Source: Hespellia stercorisuis DSM 15480 (lineage in GTDB: Bacteria; Bacillota; Clostridia; Lachnospirales; Lachnospiraceae). From it: 64,000 nt of DNA. Below the pieces are notes generated by a model. That model saw only the letters and a list, made by a program, of their open reading frames with translations, was not told where the DNA came from and ran no database searches. Where the stretch lies: NCBI RefSeq assembly GCF_900142165.1, contig NZ_FQZY01000005.1:62001-126000 (forward strand). Direction: 5' to 3'. The translations under genes and the position numbers were made by a program. How positions within the stretch are numbered: position 1 is the first letter of the stretch; each line of letters opens with the position of its first letter. Shown here piece by piece: positions 53,036 through 62,675 of the stretch.

Positions 53036-56017
53036 TTATTTTGTATCTGCATCGGAAATGAAGATAAATTTCACACTTCCGTCCATATCATTCGAAATGC
53101 CGGAGAAGCTCTTGTACTGCTTTGATGCATCCAGCATGGTATTTAGTTTGTTAAGCATCCCATCGATATCCCCGTCAAATGCTTTGGTCAGTTTCTGGAT
53201 TCCGGTCTCATCAAATTCAATCATGCCTTTGTTCAATGTGTCTGCACCATCGTCAAGTTTCTGTACACCGTCGACCAACGCACCGGTTCCTGACTGTAAG
53301 GTGCGCAGTCCGGTGTTGAGTGAGGCTGTGCCATCATTCACCTGACCGGCACCGTCTGCCGCGCTTGCCGCCCCTGATGCCGCCTGATCTGCTCCATCTT
53401 TTGCTGCACTGATTCCTTTGACCAGAGTCACGGAACCGTCCGCGAGCTGCTGTGATCCTGCATAAAGCTTCACAAGTCCTGCATCCAGAGTCTGCACTCC
53501 GGTAAACAACTGGCTGGATCCTGCCTTTAGTTTCGCCGCGCCCGCCACCAGACTGTCCGTTGCAGCTGTGCCTGTATTTACCCCCGCATTCAGCTGCGCC
53601 ACGCCATCTGCCGCACGCAGGATTCCGGTATTCAATGTCGCTGCACCATCCTTCAATCCGGCACCCGGTGCATTCAGCCCATCACTGATGGCTGCTGTCC
53701 CTGCCTTTAATCCCGGATATGCCGCGGTTCCATTGCCGTTCAGTCCAACGGTAATTTTGTTCGCACCGTTGACCAGACCGTCCTCGCCGTCAAATCCGGC
53801 CTGCAGCCCCTGCAGTCCCGCAATCAGTCCCGGATTTTCCGCTCCGTCGCCATTCAGCCCGTCTGAAACAGCGGTCTCATATGTCTGCAGCGCCATAACA
53901 TGCTGCTGGGTAGCTGTCATTGTCTCCCCCAGCACCGCTGCATCCTCACTCAGCTGCTGTGCATCCACATGGACATCCGGTGCCAAAGTCTGCAGCGCCG
54001 CCGCCTGTTCCTGTACATTTCCTGCTGCAGCGCCCAGTGCCTCGGCAGAAGCTGCAGTCGCATCCACCCCGGTCTGTGCATTGACCATGCTTGCGGATGC
54101 GCAGGCCAGTGCGTCATTTGTGGCCGCATCTGCCGCCTGCTGGCTCTCCAGATTTCCGATTGCCTCATTGATGGCTGCCTGTACATCCTCCGGAATCTCC
54201 TCACTGCCGCTGATGCTGTAAAGAACCCCCAGCGCATTGTCCGTTCCACTGGTGTCATTTCCCACAGAATCCACGGCTGTCTGAGCCTCCTGCACGGATG
54301 TAGACGCACTGTTCGCGCTGTCCGCAGCCGCTGCAGCCTGACCTGCCGCCTCACCTGCACTGTTCTTCACTGCCTCTGCACTCTCCGTCAGATCAGAGAC
54401 ATCTTCGAGCGATGAAGCTTCATCTGCCACGTTCTGTGCCGATGCCGCCAGCTGCGATGCCGCCGGTGCAATATATCCATAATCCTCCAGAACCATCTGC
54501 GTATATGTTTTTACCATGCCCATTCCTGCACCCAGATTCTCTGCGCCGGTTTCCAACTGCCCCACTACTGTGCCGGCACTCTGTATCCCTGACGCCAGCG
54601 TTACCGAACCCTCTGCAAGCTCCGAAGTACCTGCGGCTGCCACAGCTGCCCCGGAAGCCAGTTTTGCCGCACCGTCCTTTAATGCCGTGGAGCCTTCCAC
54701 CAGCCCGGGAGCTCCGTTTGCCACCTGCGTACCCGCAAATCCGGCATTCAGGCTTGCGATGCCACTGCCCACAGTCTTTATTCCGCTCTGGAGCACACCC
54801 GCTCCAGCATCCAGTGTCCCGGCACCGGCACTCAGCCCTTCCGTGTTGGATGCGCTGGTGCTTTCCTCCGCGGTTCTTAGCCCCTCCACCAGTACTGTAG
54901 TCTGTGCCGGGAGCTCTGCCGTCTGTTCTTTCATCTGCTTCAGTCCATCCGCCAGAGAAGCATTTCCGGCTGCCAGTGTTTCGCTTCCCTCTGCTAGAGA
55001 ACTTGTACCTGCCAGCAATGTATCCGCACCAGCTGCCAGCGTTTTGGTTCCAGCCGCCAACGTATCTGCCCCGCTTCTCAATGTTCTGGTTCCATTGCTG
55101 AGTGTGCCGCTGCCTTCTACCAGCTGTCTGGATGCATCGCCAAGCTTCATCATGGAAGCTTTCAGATCATCCAGACTGCTGAATCCATTGGTATCCAGTT
55201 GATTAAAGATCTCATTCGTGGCAATCGTCACCGCCTCCGGTGCCTTGTAATCTGTCACATCCGCCTCCATCTCGAAGTAGTCCGGAATATCCAGATCATC
55301 GGCACCAAGCTCCGCTTTTACGCGTGGCAGTCCCATCCCGATTACCAGATCCCGGTCTCCGTCTGAGGAGATTTTTCCATTTTTCACAGTCACATTGTTG
55401 AACATATCCGTATCGATCACAACGCCGGTCGCCATCAGAAATGGTGTAAAATTTGCCGCGGTGCTCCCTGTCATATTCATATATTCATATCTGATCTTCA
55501 GATGGCCACTCTTCCCCTTCAGCTCATCCGCACTGATCTCTCTGCCATCCAGTGTGTACATAACCTTCACCCCCACCGGAAGACTTACTGTTGTAGTCCC
55601 CTGGTAAACAATATCTGCCCCGTCTCCGTTCCAGGTCAGTTTATTGCTGTTCCGTGAAAATGTCTCATCGCCTTTTACATTTTCAATGTCCTTCAGCATA
55701 GACACGTCGGTGATCTTCGTCTCATCTGTCACATTTTTCAGTTGATCCGATACCGTGACCGACTGAACCGAACCACTGGCATCCACCTTGGCATATACGG
55801 TCTCGTCCTTCGTCGGTACCGCCGTCGTGTTCTTTGAGGATGAAGTGCTCTCCTTGATCGTGTTTACCAGATCACGCTCCGCGGTATCCGCCGCCTGCGT
55901 CGTCACCGTCGGGGTCTCCTGTGCATGGGAATTGTACGTCGTCGTGTGAATCATAGACCCTACCATTGCCACCATCAGAGCTGCCGCCAATAATTTTTTA
56001 TATTCTCTATTTTTCAT
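53036..56017 (-). CDS. large secreted heptad-repeat protein paired with an MMPL transporter
   Basis: 993 aa from ATG 56017 (GAAGGAGGA upstream). Signal peptide at residues 1-33 (KLLAAALMVAMVGSMIHTTT, AQ cleavage-like site). Residues 35-290 form a beta-rich domain (DGREISADELKGKSGHLKIR). From about 290 to 940 it consists of Ala/Gly-rich 7-residue units such as TLAAGTK, TLAAGAD, SLAEGSE, with a helical Gln/Ala interlude near 510-740. A short C-terminal domain ends in FIFISDADTK with no membrane helix. Heptads of this type occur in YhgE/Pip-type proteins. It is 51 bp after the MMPL gene, so one operon. Function unknown; an extracellular partner of the transporter is inference. Confidence 0.85.
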   Translation of the reverse strand: MKNREYKKLLAAALMVAMVGSMIHTTTYNSHAQETPTVTTQAADTAERDLVNTIKESTSSSKNTTAVPTKDETVYAKVDASGSVQSVTVSDQLKNVTDETKITDVSMLKDIENVKGDETFSRNSNKLTWNGDGADIVYQGTTTVSLPVGVKVMYTLDGREISADELKGKSGHLKIRYEYMNMTGSTAANFTPFLMATGVVIDTDMFNNVTVKNGKISSDGDRDLVIGMGLPRVKAELGADDLDIPDYFEMEADVTDYKAPEAVTIATNEIFNQLDTNGFSSLDDLKASMMKLGDASRQLVEGSGTLSNGTRTLRSGADTLAAGTKTLAAGADTLLAGTSSLAEGSETLAAGNASLADGLKQMKEQTAELPAQTTVLVEGLRTAEESTSASNTEGLSAGAGTLDAGAGVLQSGIKTVGSGIASLNAGFAGTQVANGAPGLVEGSTALKDGAAKLASGAAVAAAGTSELAEGSVTLASGIQSAGTVVGQLETGAENLGAGMGMVKTYTQMVLEDYGYIAPAASQLAASAQNVADEASSLEDVSDLTESAEAVKNSAGEAAGQAAAAADSANSASTSVQEAQTAVDSVGNDTSGTDNALGVLYSISGSEEIPEDVQAAINEAIGNLESQQAADAATNDALACASASMVNAQTGVDATAASAEALGAAAGNVQEQAAALQTLAPDVHVDAQQLSEDAAVLGETMTATQQHVMALQTYETAVSDGLNGDGAENPGLIAGLQGLQAGFDGEDGLVNGANKITVGLNGNGTAAYPGLKAGTAAISDGLNAPGAGLKDGAATLNTGILRAADGVAQLNAGVNTGTAATDSLVAGAAKLKAGSSQLFTGVQTLDAGLVKLYAGSQQLADGSVTLVKGISAAKDGADQAASGAASAADGAGQVNDGTASLNTGLRTLQSGTGALVDGVQKLDDGADTLNKGMIEFDETGIQKLTKAFDGDIDGMLNKLNTMLDASKQYKSFSGISNDMDGSVKFIFISDADTK

Positions 56018-56068
56018 GATTATGTCCTCCTTCAATCGATACATCTGCACACTACTTTATACACCTGT

Positions 56069-58180
56069 CTATGCATTCGCCTTTGCCAGTCCATCGTCTT
56101 TTGTTTTTTTCCCGTTCCGTCTCATACCAATGGTTGTCGCGCAGACAACTTTATCAAACACCATCAACATGGATGGAAGTATCAAGATCACAACAAACAT
56201 ACTGATGATCGCGCCTCGTGCCATCAGCACGCACAGCTGGGAAATCATATCAATGTTGGAATACAGGCCAACACCGAAGGTTGCCGCGAAGAATCCAAGC
56301 GCAGATACGATCACCGACGGAATGGACGTCGTGAGCGCAGTCTGTATCGCATCGTGCTTTGTCCTGCCAAGATTCCGCTCTTTCTTATATCTCGTGGTCA
56401 TCAGAATCGCGTAATCCACAGTAGCCCCTAACTGGATGGTACCGATTACGATGGATGCGATGAACGGCATCACACCGCCTGTATAATATGGAATCCCCAG
56501 GTTGATAAAGATTGCAAATTCGATGACTGACACCAGTAGGATCGGAAGCGAAAATGACTTGAATACCAGAGCGATAATCAGGAAAATCGCTATAATGGAT
56601 ACAGCACTTACCACCTGGAAATCCTTGTCGGTAATGGTGATCAAGTCCTTGGTACACGGGCCCTCGCCGATGAGCATCGCGGACCTGTCATATTTTTTCA
56701 CGATCTTGTTCAGCTCGGTGATCTGGTCATTCACTTCGTCCGATGCCACCTTGTATTCAGAACTGATCAGCATCAGCTGCCATTTATCGCTGGACAATGC
56801 AGACTGAATCGAATCCGGAAGCATACTCTTTGGAACGGAAGAACCGATAATGCTGTCGAGTCCGAGTGCGAATTTCACACCTTTTACAGCTGACATTTCA
56901 TTTAGCATTGCTTTCGCATCCTTTGCCGGAAGATTTGCATCCGCCAGCACCATATGCGTGGAGTTCATATCAAAATTTTTCTCCAGCTGTTCATTCGCCT
57001 GAATACTTGCCAGGTCCTTCGGCAGTGTGGTATCCAGATTGTAGTATACGGAAGAATGTGTGTAACCGTACAGTGCCGGGACAAGGATGATCAAGAATGC
57101 CGTCACGAACACCTTATAGTGATCCGTGATGAAGCTCCCAATCTTGTTCATGTTCGGCATCACGGATCGGTGTGTCGTGCGCTTGATCGCCTTGTCGAAA
57201 ATCAGGATCATGGCCGGCAGAACGGTAACACAGGAGATCACACCGAACACAACGCCTTTCGCCATAACGATTCCCAGATCCGCGCCCAGTGTAAAGCTCA
57301 TGAAGCACAGTGCAATGAATCCGGCAACTGTTGTGATAGAACTTCCGACTACAGATGAAAATGTGTTGGAAATCGCATGCCCCATTGCCCGCTCCTTGTC
57401 ATCCGGGAACCGTAGCTGATTCTCCTGATAGCTATGCCACAGGAAGATTGAGTAATCCATGGTGACACCAAGCTGGAGCACCGCCGACAGCGCTTTCGTT
57501 ATATAGGAAATCTCTCCCAGAAAATAGTTGCTTCCCAGATTATAAACAATTGCCATTCCGATACTGATCATAAAGAGTATCGGAAGCAGGAAAGAATCCA
57601 TGAAGATCGCAAGAATGATACAGCAGAGTATCACCGCAATCAGTACATAGATCGGTGTCTCCTTCTCCGACAATGCCTTGGTATCCGTGACCACCGCTGA
57701 CATTCCGCTCAGATAACACTGCTTTCCTGTAATCCTGCGGATCTCTGTGATCGCATCCATGGTGCCGTCCGCGGAGGTCGTGTCATCAAAAAAGATCGCC
57801 ATCAGCGTCGCATCGCCATTTTTAAACACTTTTTTGAAATCATCCGGCAGAACACTGGCGGGGAGAACAGATTCCTTCGCTGAATCGTATCCGATTACAT
57901 CCGCAACTCCGTCCACACCTGCAATTTTGTTCTTCACATCTGTTACGTCTTTGGCTGACATGCCCTCCACAACTTCCATTGCGAATGCACCCTTTCCAAA
58001 TTCATCCTTCAGAATATCCTGTCCCACCATCGTCTCAATGTCATTCGGAAGATAATACAGGATATCATAATTGACTCTCGTTTTTAGATATCCCAGCATG
58101 GATGGAATCAGAAGCAATACCGCAACTACTACGATTACAACTCTGTATTTCGCTATCTTTTTTCCCAGTTTTACCATCAT
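56069..58180 (-). CDS. MMPL/RND-superfamily transporter
   Basis: 703 aa, two repeats of one helix, an extracellular domain (about 35-165 and 375-520) and five to six helices. LQLGVTMDYSIFLWHSYQEN near residue 240 and IQLGATVDYAILMTTRYKKE near 590 are the RND/MMPL helix-4 motifs with the proton-relay Asp. ATG 58180 has GGAGG 9 bp upstream. MMPL proteins export lipids or hydrophobic compounds; the substrate here is unknown. Controlled by the divergent TetR gene. Confidence 0.93.
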   Translation of the reverse strand: MMVKLGKKIAKYRVVIVVVAVLLLIPSMLGYLKTRVNYDILYYLPNDIETMVGQDILKDEFGKGAFAMEVVEGMSAKDVTDVKNKIAGVDGVADVIGYDSAKESVLPASVLPDDFKKVFKNGDATLMAIFFDDTTSADGTMDAITEIRRITGKQCYLSGMSAVVTDTKALSEKETPIYVLIAVILCCIILAIFMDSFLLPILFMISIGMAIVYNLGSNYFLGEISYITKALSAVLQLGVTMDYSIFLWHSYQENQLRFPDDKERAMGHAISNTFSSVVGSSITTVAGFIALCFMSFTLGADLGIVMAKGVVFGVISCVTVLPAMILIFDKAIKRTTHRSVMPNMNKIGSFITDHYKVFVTAFLIILVPALYGYTHSSVYYNLDTTLPKDLASIQANEQLEKNFDMNSTHMVLADANLPAKDAKAMLNEMSAVKGVKFALGLDSIIGSSVPKSMLPDSIQSALSSDKWQLMLISSEYKVASDEVNDQITELNKIVKKYDRSAMLIGEGPCTKDLITITDKDFQVVSAVSIIAIFLIIALVFKSFSLPILLVSVIEFAIFINLGIPYYTGGVMPFIASIVIGTIQLGATVDYAILMTTRYKKERNLGRTKHDAIQTALTTSIPSVIVSALGFFAATFGVGLYSNIDMISQLCVLMARGAIISMFVVILILPSMLMVFDKVVCATTIGMRRNGKKTKDDGLAKANA

Positions 58181-58203
58181 ATTGGCAGCCTCCCTTTTTC
58201 AAC

Positions 58204-58309
58204 AAATGACCACTAGTCATTTAAGATATGGATACTATAACTCTAAAATGACCAAAAGTCAATAATCTAAAACAAAAAAGTTGACTTTTGGTCATTTTGA
58301 TTTTATAAT
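58204..58309. promoter_or_regulatory. divergent promoters with three TetR-type operators
   Basis: Operators: O1 AAATGACCACTAGTCATTT (58204-58222), O2 (58245-58262) and O3 TTGACTTTTGGTCATTTT (58281-58298); O2 and O3 are the same 18 bp in opposite orientation. O2 contains the -35 of the MMPL promoter (TTGACT, minus strand 58257-58262; TATAGT 58234-58239, 17 bp). O3 contains the -35 of the tetR promoter (58281-58286; TATAAT 58304-58309, 17 bp). O1 lies near the MMPL start point. The design predicts repression of both directions by one protein. Confidence 0.8.
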
Positions 58310-58341
58310 ATAGGAAATCGAGTAGAAACGAGGTGATTGTT

Positions 58342-58965
58342 ATGGGAAAAGTTGAAGATAACAAACTACAGAAACTGAATGCACTGTTCGAGAGTGCCTA
58401 TGGCCTGTTTATGAATAATGGAATCGAGAAGACTTCTATTCACGATATCGTCCAGAAAGCCGGTGTCGCAAAGGGAACCTTTTATCTGTATTTTAAGGAC
58501 AAGTATGATATTCGCGACCGGTTGATCGCCAAAACCGCAGAGAAGCTTTTTATCTCCGCTTATTCTGCACTGAATAAATGCAGCGTTCCTTCTTTTGAGG
58601 ATAAGATCATCTTTATTGTCGACTACATCATCGATCAGCTGCGCGAGAATAAGCTGGTGCTTCGATTCATATCTAAGAACTTAAGCTGGGGAATTTTCAG
58701 AAAAGCATTGTTTTCCGGCAACAATACTTCCGAGATTAATTTTCTCCAATTTTATCATTCGATGCTGGAGGACAACCCAGACGTAAAGCTCCGCGCTCCG
58801 GAGACTATGCTTTTCCTCATTATCGAACTGGCCAGTTCTGCTTCCTACAGCACAATACTTGACAATGATCCGATTTCTTATGATGAACTGAAGCCATATC
58901 TAAACGAAAGCATACGGGCCATCATTCGAAATCACATCGTATCTGAGGCGGCACCTGCCGACTAA
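58342..58965 (+). CDS. TetR/AcrR family transcriptional regulator
   Basis: 207 aa. N-terminal helix-turn-helix: SAYGLFMNNGIEKTSIHDIV then QKAGVAKGTFYLYFKDKYDI (residues 18-58), textbook TetR. The C-terminal ligand-binding part is unclassified. ATG 58342 is preferred (GAGGTG 6 bp upstream) over a GTG at 58333. It probably represses itself and the divergent MMPL operon through the three operators. Confidence 0.94.
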   Translation: MGKVEDNKLQKLNALFESAYGLFMNNGIEKTSIHDIVQKAGVAKGTFYLYFKDKYDIRDRLIAKTAEKLFISAYSALNKCSVPSFEDKIIFIVDYIIDQLRENKLVLRFISKNLSWGIFRKALFSGNNTSEINFLQFYHSMLEDNPDVKLRAPETMLFLIIELASSASYSTILDNDPISYDELKPYLNESIRAIIRNHIVSEAAPAD

Positions 58966-59009
58966 CAATCCATTACAGCATCAAAGAAAGCCACAACGAA
59001 CAGGCAATT

Positions 59010-59091
59010 AGGGACAGGTTAAAATGGCAATTGGGGACGTAGCAAAGTTGTAACTTTGCTACGTCCCCAATTGCCATTTTAACCTGTCCCT
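59010..59091. repeat. 82-bp palindrome, GGGGACGTA family, copy C
   Basis: Arms of 40 bp are perfectly complementary around a GT centre: outer AGGGACAGGTT, middle AAAATGGC/GCCATTTT, inner GGGGACGTAGCAAAGTT. It lies between the convergent tetR and phosphoribosyltransferase-like genes. Confidence 0.9.
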
Positions 59092-59110
59092 GACTGACCA
59101 TCGCGCTGTC

Positions 59111-59749
59111 CTACAGCTTTGAATACCCAAAGCCGTTCACCAGCGCGTCCACTTTTCTTCCAGCCTGGCACAGCACACAGTCATGTGGTTTATATACCTG
59201 ATAATTCGGAAGATCCGCCGCGCCGAACACGGTGTTCACCTCAAGACCCGCCACCTTTGATACGTTGCTGAATATGGAGCTGATTCCGCAAACACTTCCT
59301 CCGTAATACAGCACCGCATCGATTGCCTTATTGATCGTAGCTCCCGTCACCAGCATGGCTGTCAGAATCAGCACCTGCTGTCCCTCGATCAGACGTTTTT
59401 TGTCATCACGGAACATAATCTGGCCCAGCTGATTGAACTCCGGTGTCACAATGGAAATGTTCATCCCATCGTTGATGTAGCCGTGGTGCATATCCGACAG
59501 TTCTGCGGCCATAAATGCAGCAATCACATTGGTATCCCCCAGACACACAATGGTACTCACCGGCGTGTTCAGGTACTTCACCGCCAGCACCTTTGCGGTC
59601 TCTCTTGCATTGTTATGACGACACTTCACAGTAGACATGTCAATGTATGTATTCACATGTGCATTTGTGGTAACAAAATGTCCTGCCGCATACTTGATAC
59701 GTGCTTTTGGATTTTTCTCTGATCGTAATATCTGTAATTTTTCTTCCAT
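59111..59749 (-). CDS. phosphoribosyltransferase-fold protein (orotate PRTase-like)
   Basis: 212 aa type I PRTase fold: VSTIVCLGDTNVIAAFMAAE (residues 64-83) and QQVLILTAMLVTGATINKAI (about 123-142), the latter in the place of the PRPP loop. Classical members have two acidic residues there (VxxDDxxTTG); here they read T-A, so catalysis is doubtful. A C-terminal CVLCQAG pair of cysteines is visible. Often annotated orotate phosphoribosyltransferase in related genomes, but no pyrimidine gene is nearby. A ligand-sensing or regulatory role is possible. Confidence 0.75.
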   Translation of the reverse strand: MEEKLQILRSEKNPKARIKYAAGHFVTTNAHVNTYIDMSTVKCRHNNARETAKVLAVKYLNTPVSTIVCLGDTNVIAAFMAAELSDMHHGYINDGMNISIVTPEFNQLGQIMFRDDKKRLIEGQQVLILTAMLVTGATINKAIDAVLYYGGSVCGISSIFSNVSKVAGLEVNTVFGAADLPNYQVYKPHDCVLCQAGRKVDALVNGFGYSKL

Positions 59750-59795
59750 ATGAACTGCTCCTTTCGTATTGGTTATCCGGTTTTGTATATTTTTA

Positions 59796-59845
59796 ATTAT
59801 AGCACATTACTACATTAAAATAACAGCCGTAAAATCTGCTATTTT
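59796..59845 (-). promoter_or_regulatory. promoter of the PRTase-like gene with an upstream inverted repeat
   Basis: Extended -10 TGCTATAAT (TATAAT at 59796-59801, minus strand) with a poor -35. Over the -35 lies AAAATAACAG/CTGCTATTTT (59817-59845), arms identical at 9 of 10 positions, a candidate operator. Confidence 0.5.
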
Positions 59846-59963
59846 GAAGATTTTGAACATCTGTGTTACTATTCACACGCAAGCTTGACACCTGCTGTCA
59901 AGCTATGCGCCAATCAAGTAAATGTTTCCATCATAAAAAGTTCGAAGGAATTTCCTGTGACAG

Positions 59964-59996
59964 AAAAAGCAGCCCCGCAAAAAATTGCGGGACTGC
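59964..59996 (-). terminator. intrinsic terminator of ilvC
   Basis: 12-bp stem (59969-59980 with 59985-59996, one mismatch), 4-nt loop, minus-strand T-run at 59964-59968, 28 bp past the ilvC stop. Confidence 0.9.
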
Positions 59997-60024
59997 CTGA
60001 CATTCAATATAAACTGTAATTGGA

Positions 60025-61101
<1,077 letters not shown>

Positions 61102-61129
61102 TTAAAGGCACCCGCCTCTAGCTTCGGTT

Positions 61130-61630
61130 CTACTCGATGATCGTCACATCTTTGATTCCGCGGGCAAGTCCCGTAATTCCGGTCCTCGCAAGCTCCAAGA
61201 TCTCATATCCATCCAACAGGTTCAGGAATGCTTCCAGCTTGGACTGATTCCCTGTGAGTTCAATCATCAGTGATTCCTTCTCCACATCAACCACCTTCGC
61301 TCTGAAAATATCTGCCACAGAGACAATCTCGGCTCTCTGTGTCGCGTTTGCACGAATCTTGACCATGATCAACTCACGGTACACGGCGTCATCATCCTTA
61401 AGAAGCTTGATCTCGACCACATCCTCCAGTTTACGTACCTGTTTTTCAATCTGTGAGAGAATCAGTTCATCTCCGCTGGAGACCACTGTAATTCTCGTAA
61501 ACCTTGGATCCGCTGTTTTCCCCGCCGTAATACTGTCAATGCTGTATCCGCGTCTGCTGAATAATCCGGCAATCCTGCTCAATACACCTGGATTGTTGTC
61601 CACAATTAAAGAATATACTTGTCTTCTCAT
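61130..61630 (-). CDS. ilvN: acetolactate synthase small subunit
   Basis: 166 aa regulatory subunit. The ACT domain has LIVDNNPGVLSRIAGLFSRR and GYSIDSITAG at residues 8-38; the C-terminal domain ends IEITG-like MIELTGNQSKLEAFLNLL and RTGITGLARG. Activates the catalytic subunit and carries valine feedback. An in-frame GTG at 61642 could be the start instead. No large-subunit gene (ilvB) is adjacent, which is unusual. Confidence 0.94.
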   Translation of the reverse strand: MRRQVYSLIVDNNPGVLSRIAGLFSRRGYSIDSITAGKTADPRFTRITVVSSGDELILSQIEKQVRKLEDVVEIKLLKDDDAVYRELIMVKIRANATQRAEIVSVADIFRAKVVDVEKESLMIELTGNQSKLEAFLNLLDGYEILELARTGITGLARGIKDVTIIE

Positions 61631-61660
61631 ATTATTTCTCACTTTCTTTCAAAAACAGAG

Positions 61661-61705
61661 TGCGTTCTGTTTTTATATAATAGCAACTAACCGTCTCTTT
61701 GTCAA
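61661..61705 (-). promoter_or_regulatory. ilvN promoter with an inverted repeat at the start point
   Basis: TTGACA (61700-61705) and TATTAT (61677-61682), 17-bp spacer, minus strand. AAAAACAGA/TCTGTTTTT around a 6-nt centre spans the expected start point (about 61651-61674), a possible operator or early hairpin. Confidence 0.75.
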
Positions 61706-61755
61706 GCCGCTTTTATGAATTACATTACATTTCATCATTTTAAGATTAAATTTGA

Positions 61756-62670
61756 TCAATCAAGCCATTTTTTTATCTTAAAATACCAGATTTCAATTAA
61801 AATTGTTGCAATACTGACAGCAATAATAATCCAATAGCCATACGGTGACTGCAATTCCGGCATATTGATAAAATTCATTCCATACCACCCCGCAATCAGC
61901 GTAAGCGGCATAAACACAGTAGTCACAACCGTCAGAAACTGCATGATTTTGTTCTGGCGGATATCGATCTGAGACTGGTACATCTCACGCAGCTGGATGG
62001 AGTATTCCTTCAACATCTGCACGTTCTCGCACAGCCTGCCCACTCTGTTCAGGAAAAAACTAAACAGTCTCTCATCCGCCTCACTCAGCAGACAGTTGTT
62101 CTGTTGGTCAAATGTGTCGCTCAAATCCAGCAATTGGCGATAATAAGATTCCATCACCAGGAGTTCCCTGCGTACATTTTGGATTTCTTCATTGAAATTG
62201 GGGAGTCCGTTCTTCATCAGTTCGTCCTCCATTCCCGCCAGTCTCTTTTCATAGTCCTGAAGAAAGATCACATCATCCTTGATAAGATATTCCATAAATT
62301 CAAACATCAGATGGCCGATAAATGTTTTTTCGAGTATCTGGGCATCCGCAAGCTCCTTGATTATGTGATCCACTGTATTTCCATCATCCACAAATACAAG
62401 AATACCTTTTTTCATGGAAAATCCGAAAGACCGCTCCCCGTGGATCAGATCTGCCTTATCCGGTATCACAAAGGTTCCGACTATACTGTCCCCGAACACA
62501 TCCGCCTTGCAGTACTGCGCATTCTCAACGCTTTTAAGGAGCAGACGTTTATTCATACTGTCCGGGCATTTTTTGTACTCCGCCGACGTGATGGTCTCCA
62601 CGATCACATCCTGTGGATCCGGTTTGCTGTCATAAAGTGGTGTTATTTTTCCGTCCAAACGATATTTCAT
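61756..62670 (-). CDS. corA: CorA family divalent-cation transporter
   Basis: 304 aa. A cytoplasmic alpha/beta funnel (about 1-240) precedes two C-terminal helices; the first ends in AGWYGMNF, the GMN selectivity motif. PLTLIAGWYGMNFINMPEL is diagnostic. Likely magnesium uptake. ATG 62670 is preferred (GAGGGG 8 bp upstream); a GTG overlapping the ABC-F stop is the alternative. Confidence 0.94.
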   Translation of the reverse strand: MKYRLDGKITPLYDSKPDPQDVIVETITSAEYKKCPDSMNKRLLLKSVENAQYCKADVFGDSIVGTFVIPDKADLIHGERSFGFSMKKGILVFVDDGNTVDHIIKELADAQILEKTFIGHLMFEFMEYLIKDDVIFLQDYEKRLAGMEDELMKNGLPNFNEEIQNVRRELLVMESYYRQLLDLSDTFDQQNNCLLSEADERLFSFFLNRVGRLCENVQMLKEYSIQLREMYQSQIDIRQNKIMQFLTVVTTVFMPLTLIAGWYGMNFINMPELQSPYGYWIIIAVSIATILIEIWYFKIKKWLD

Positions 62671-62675
62671 CTCTC

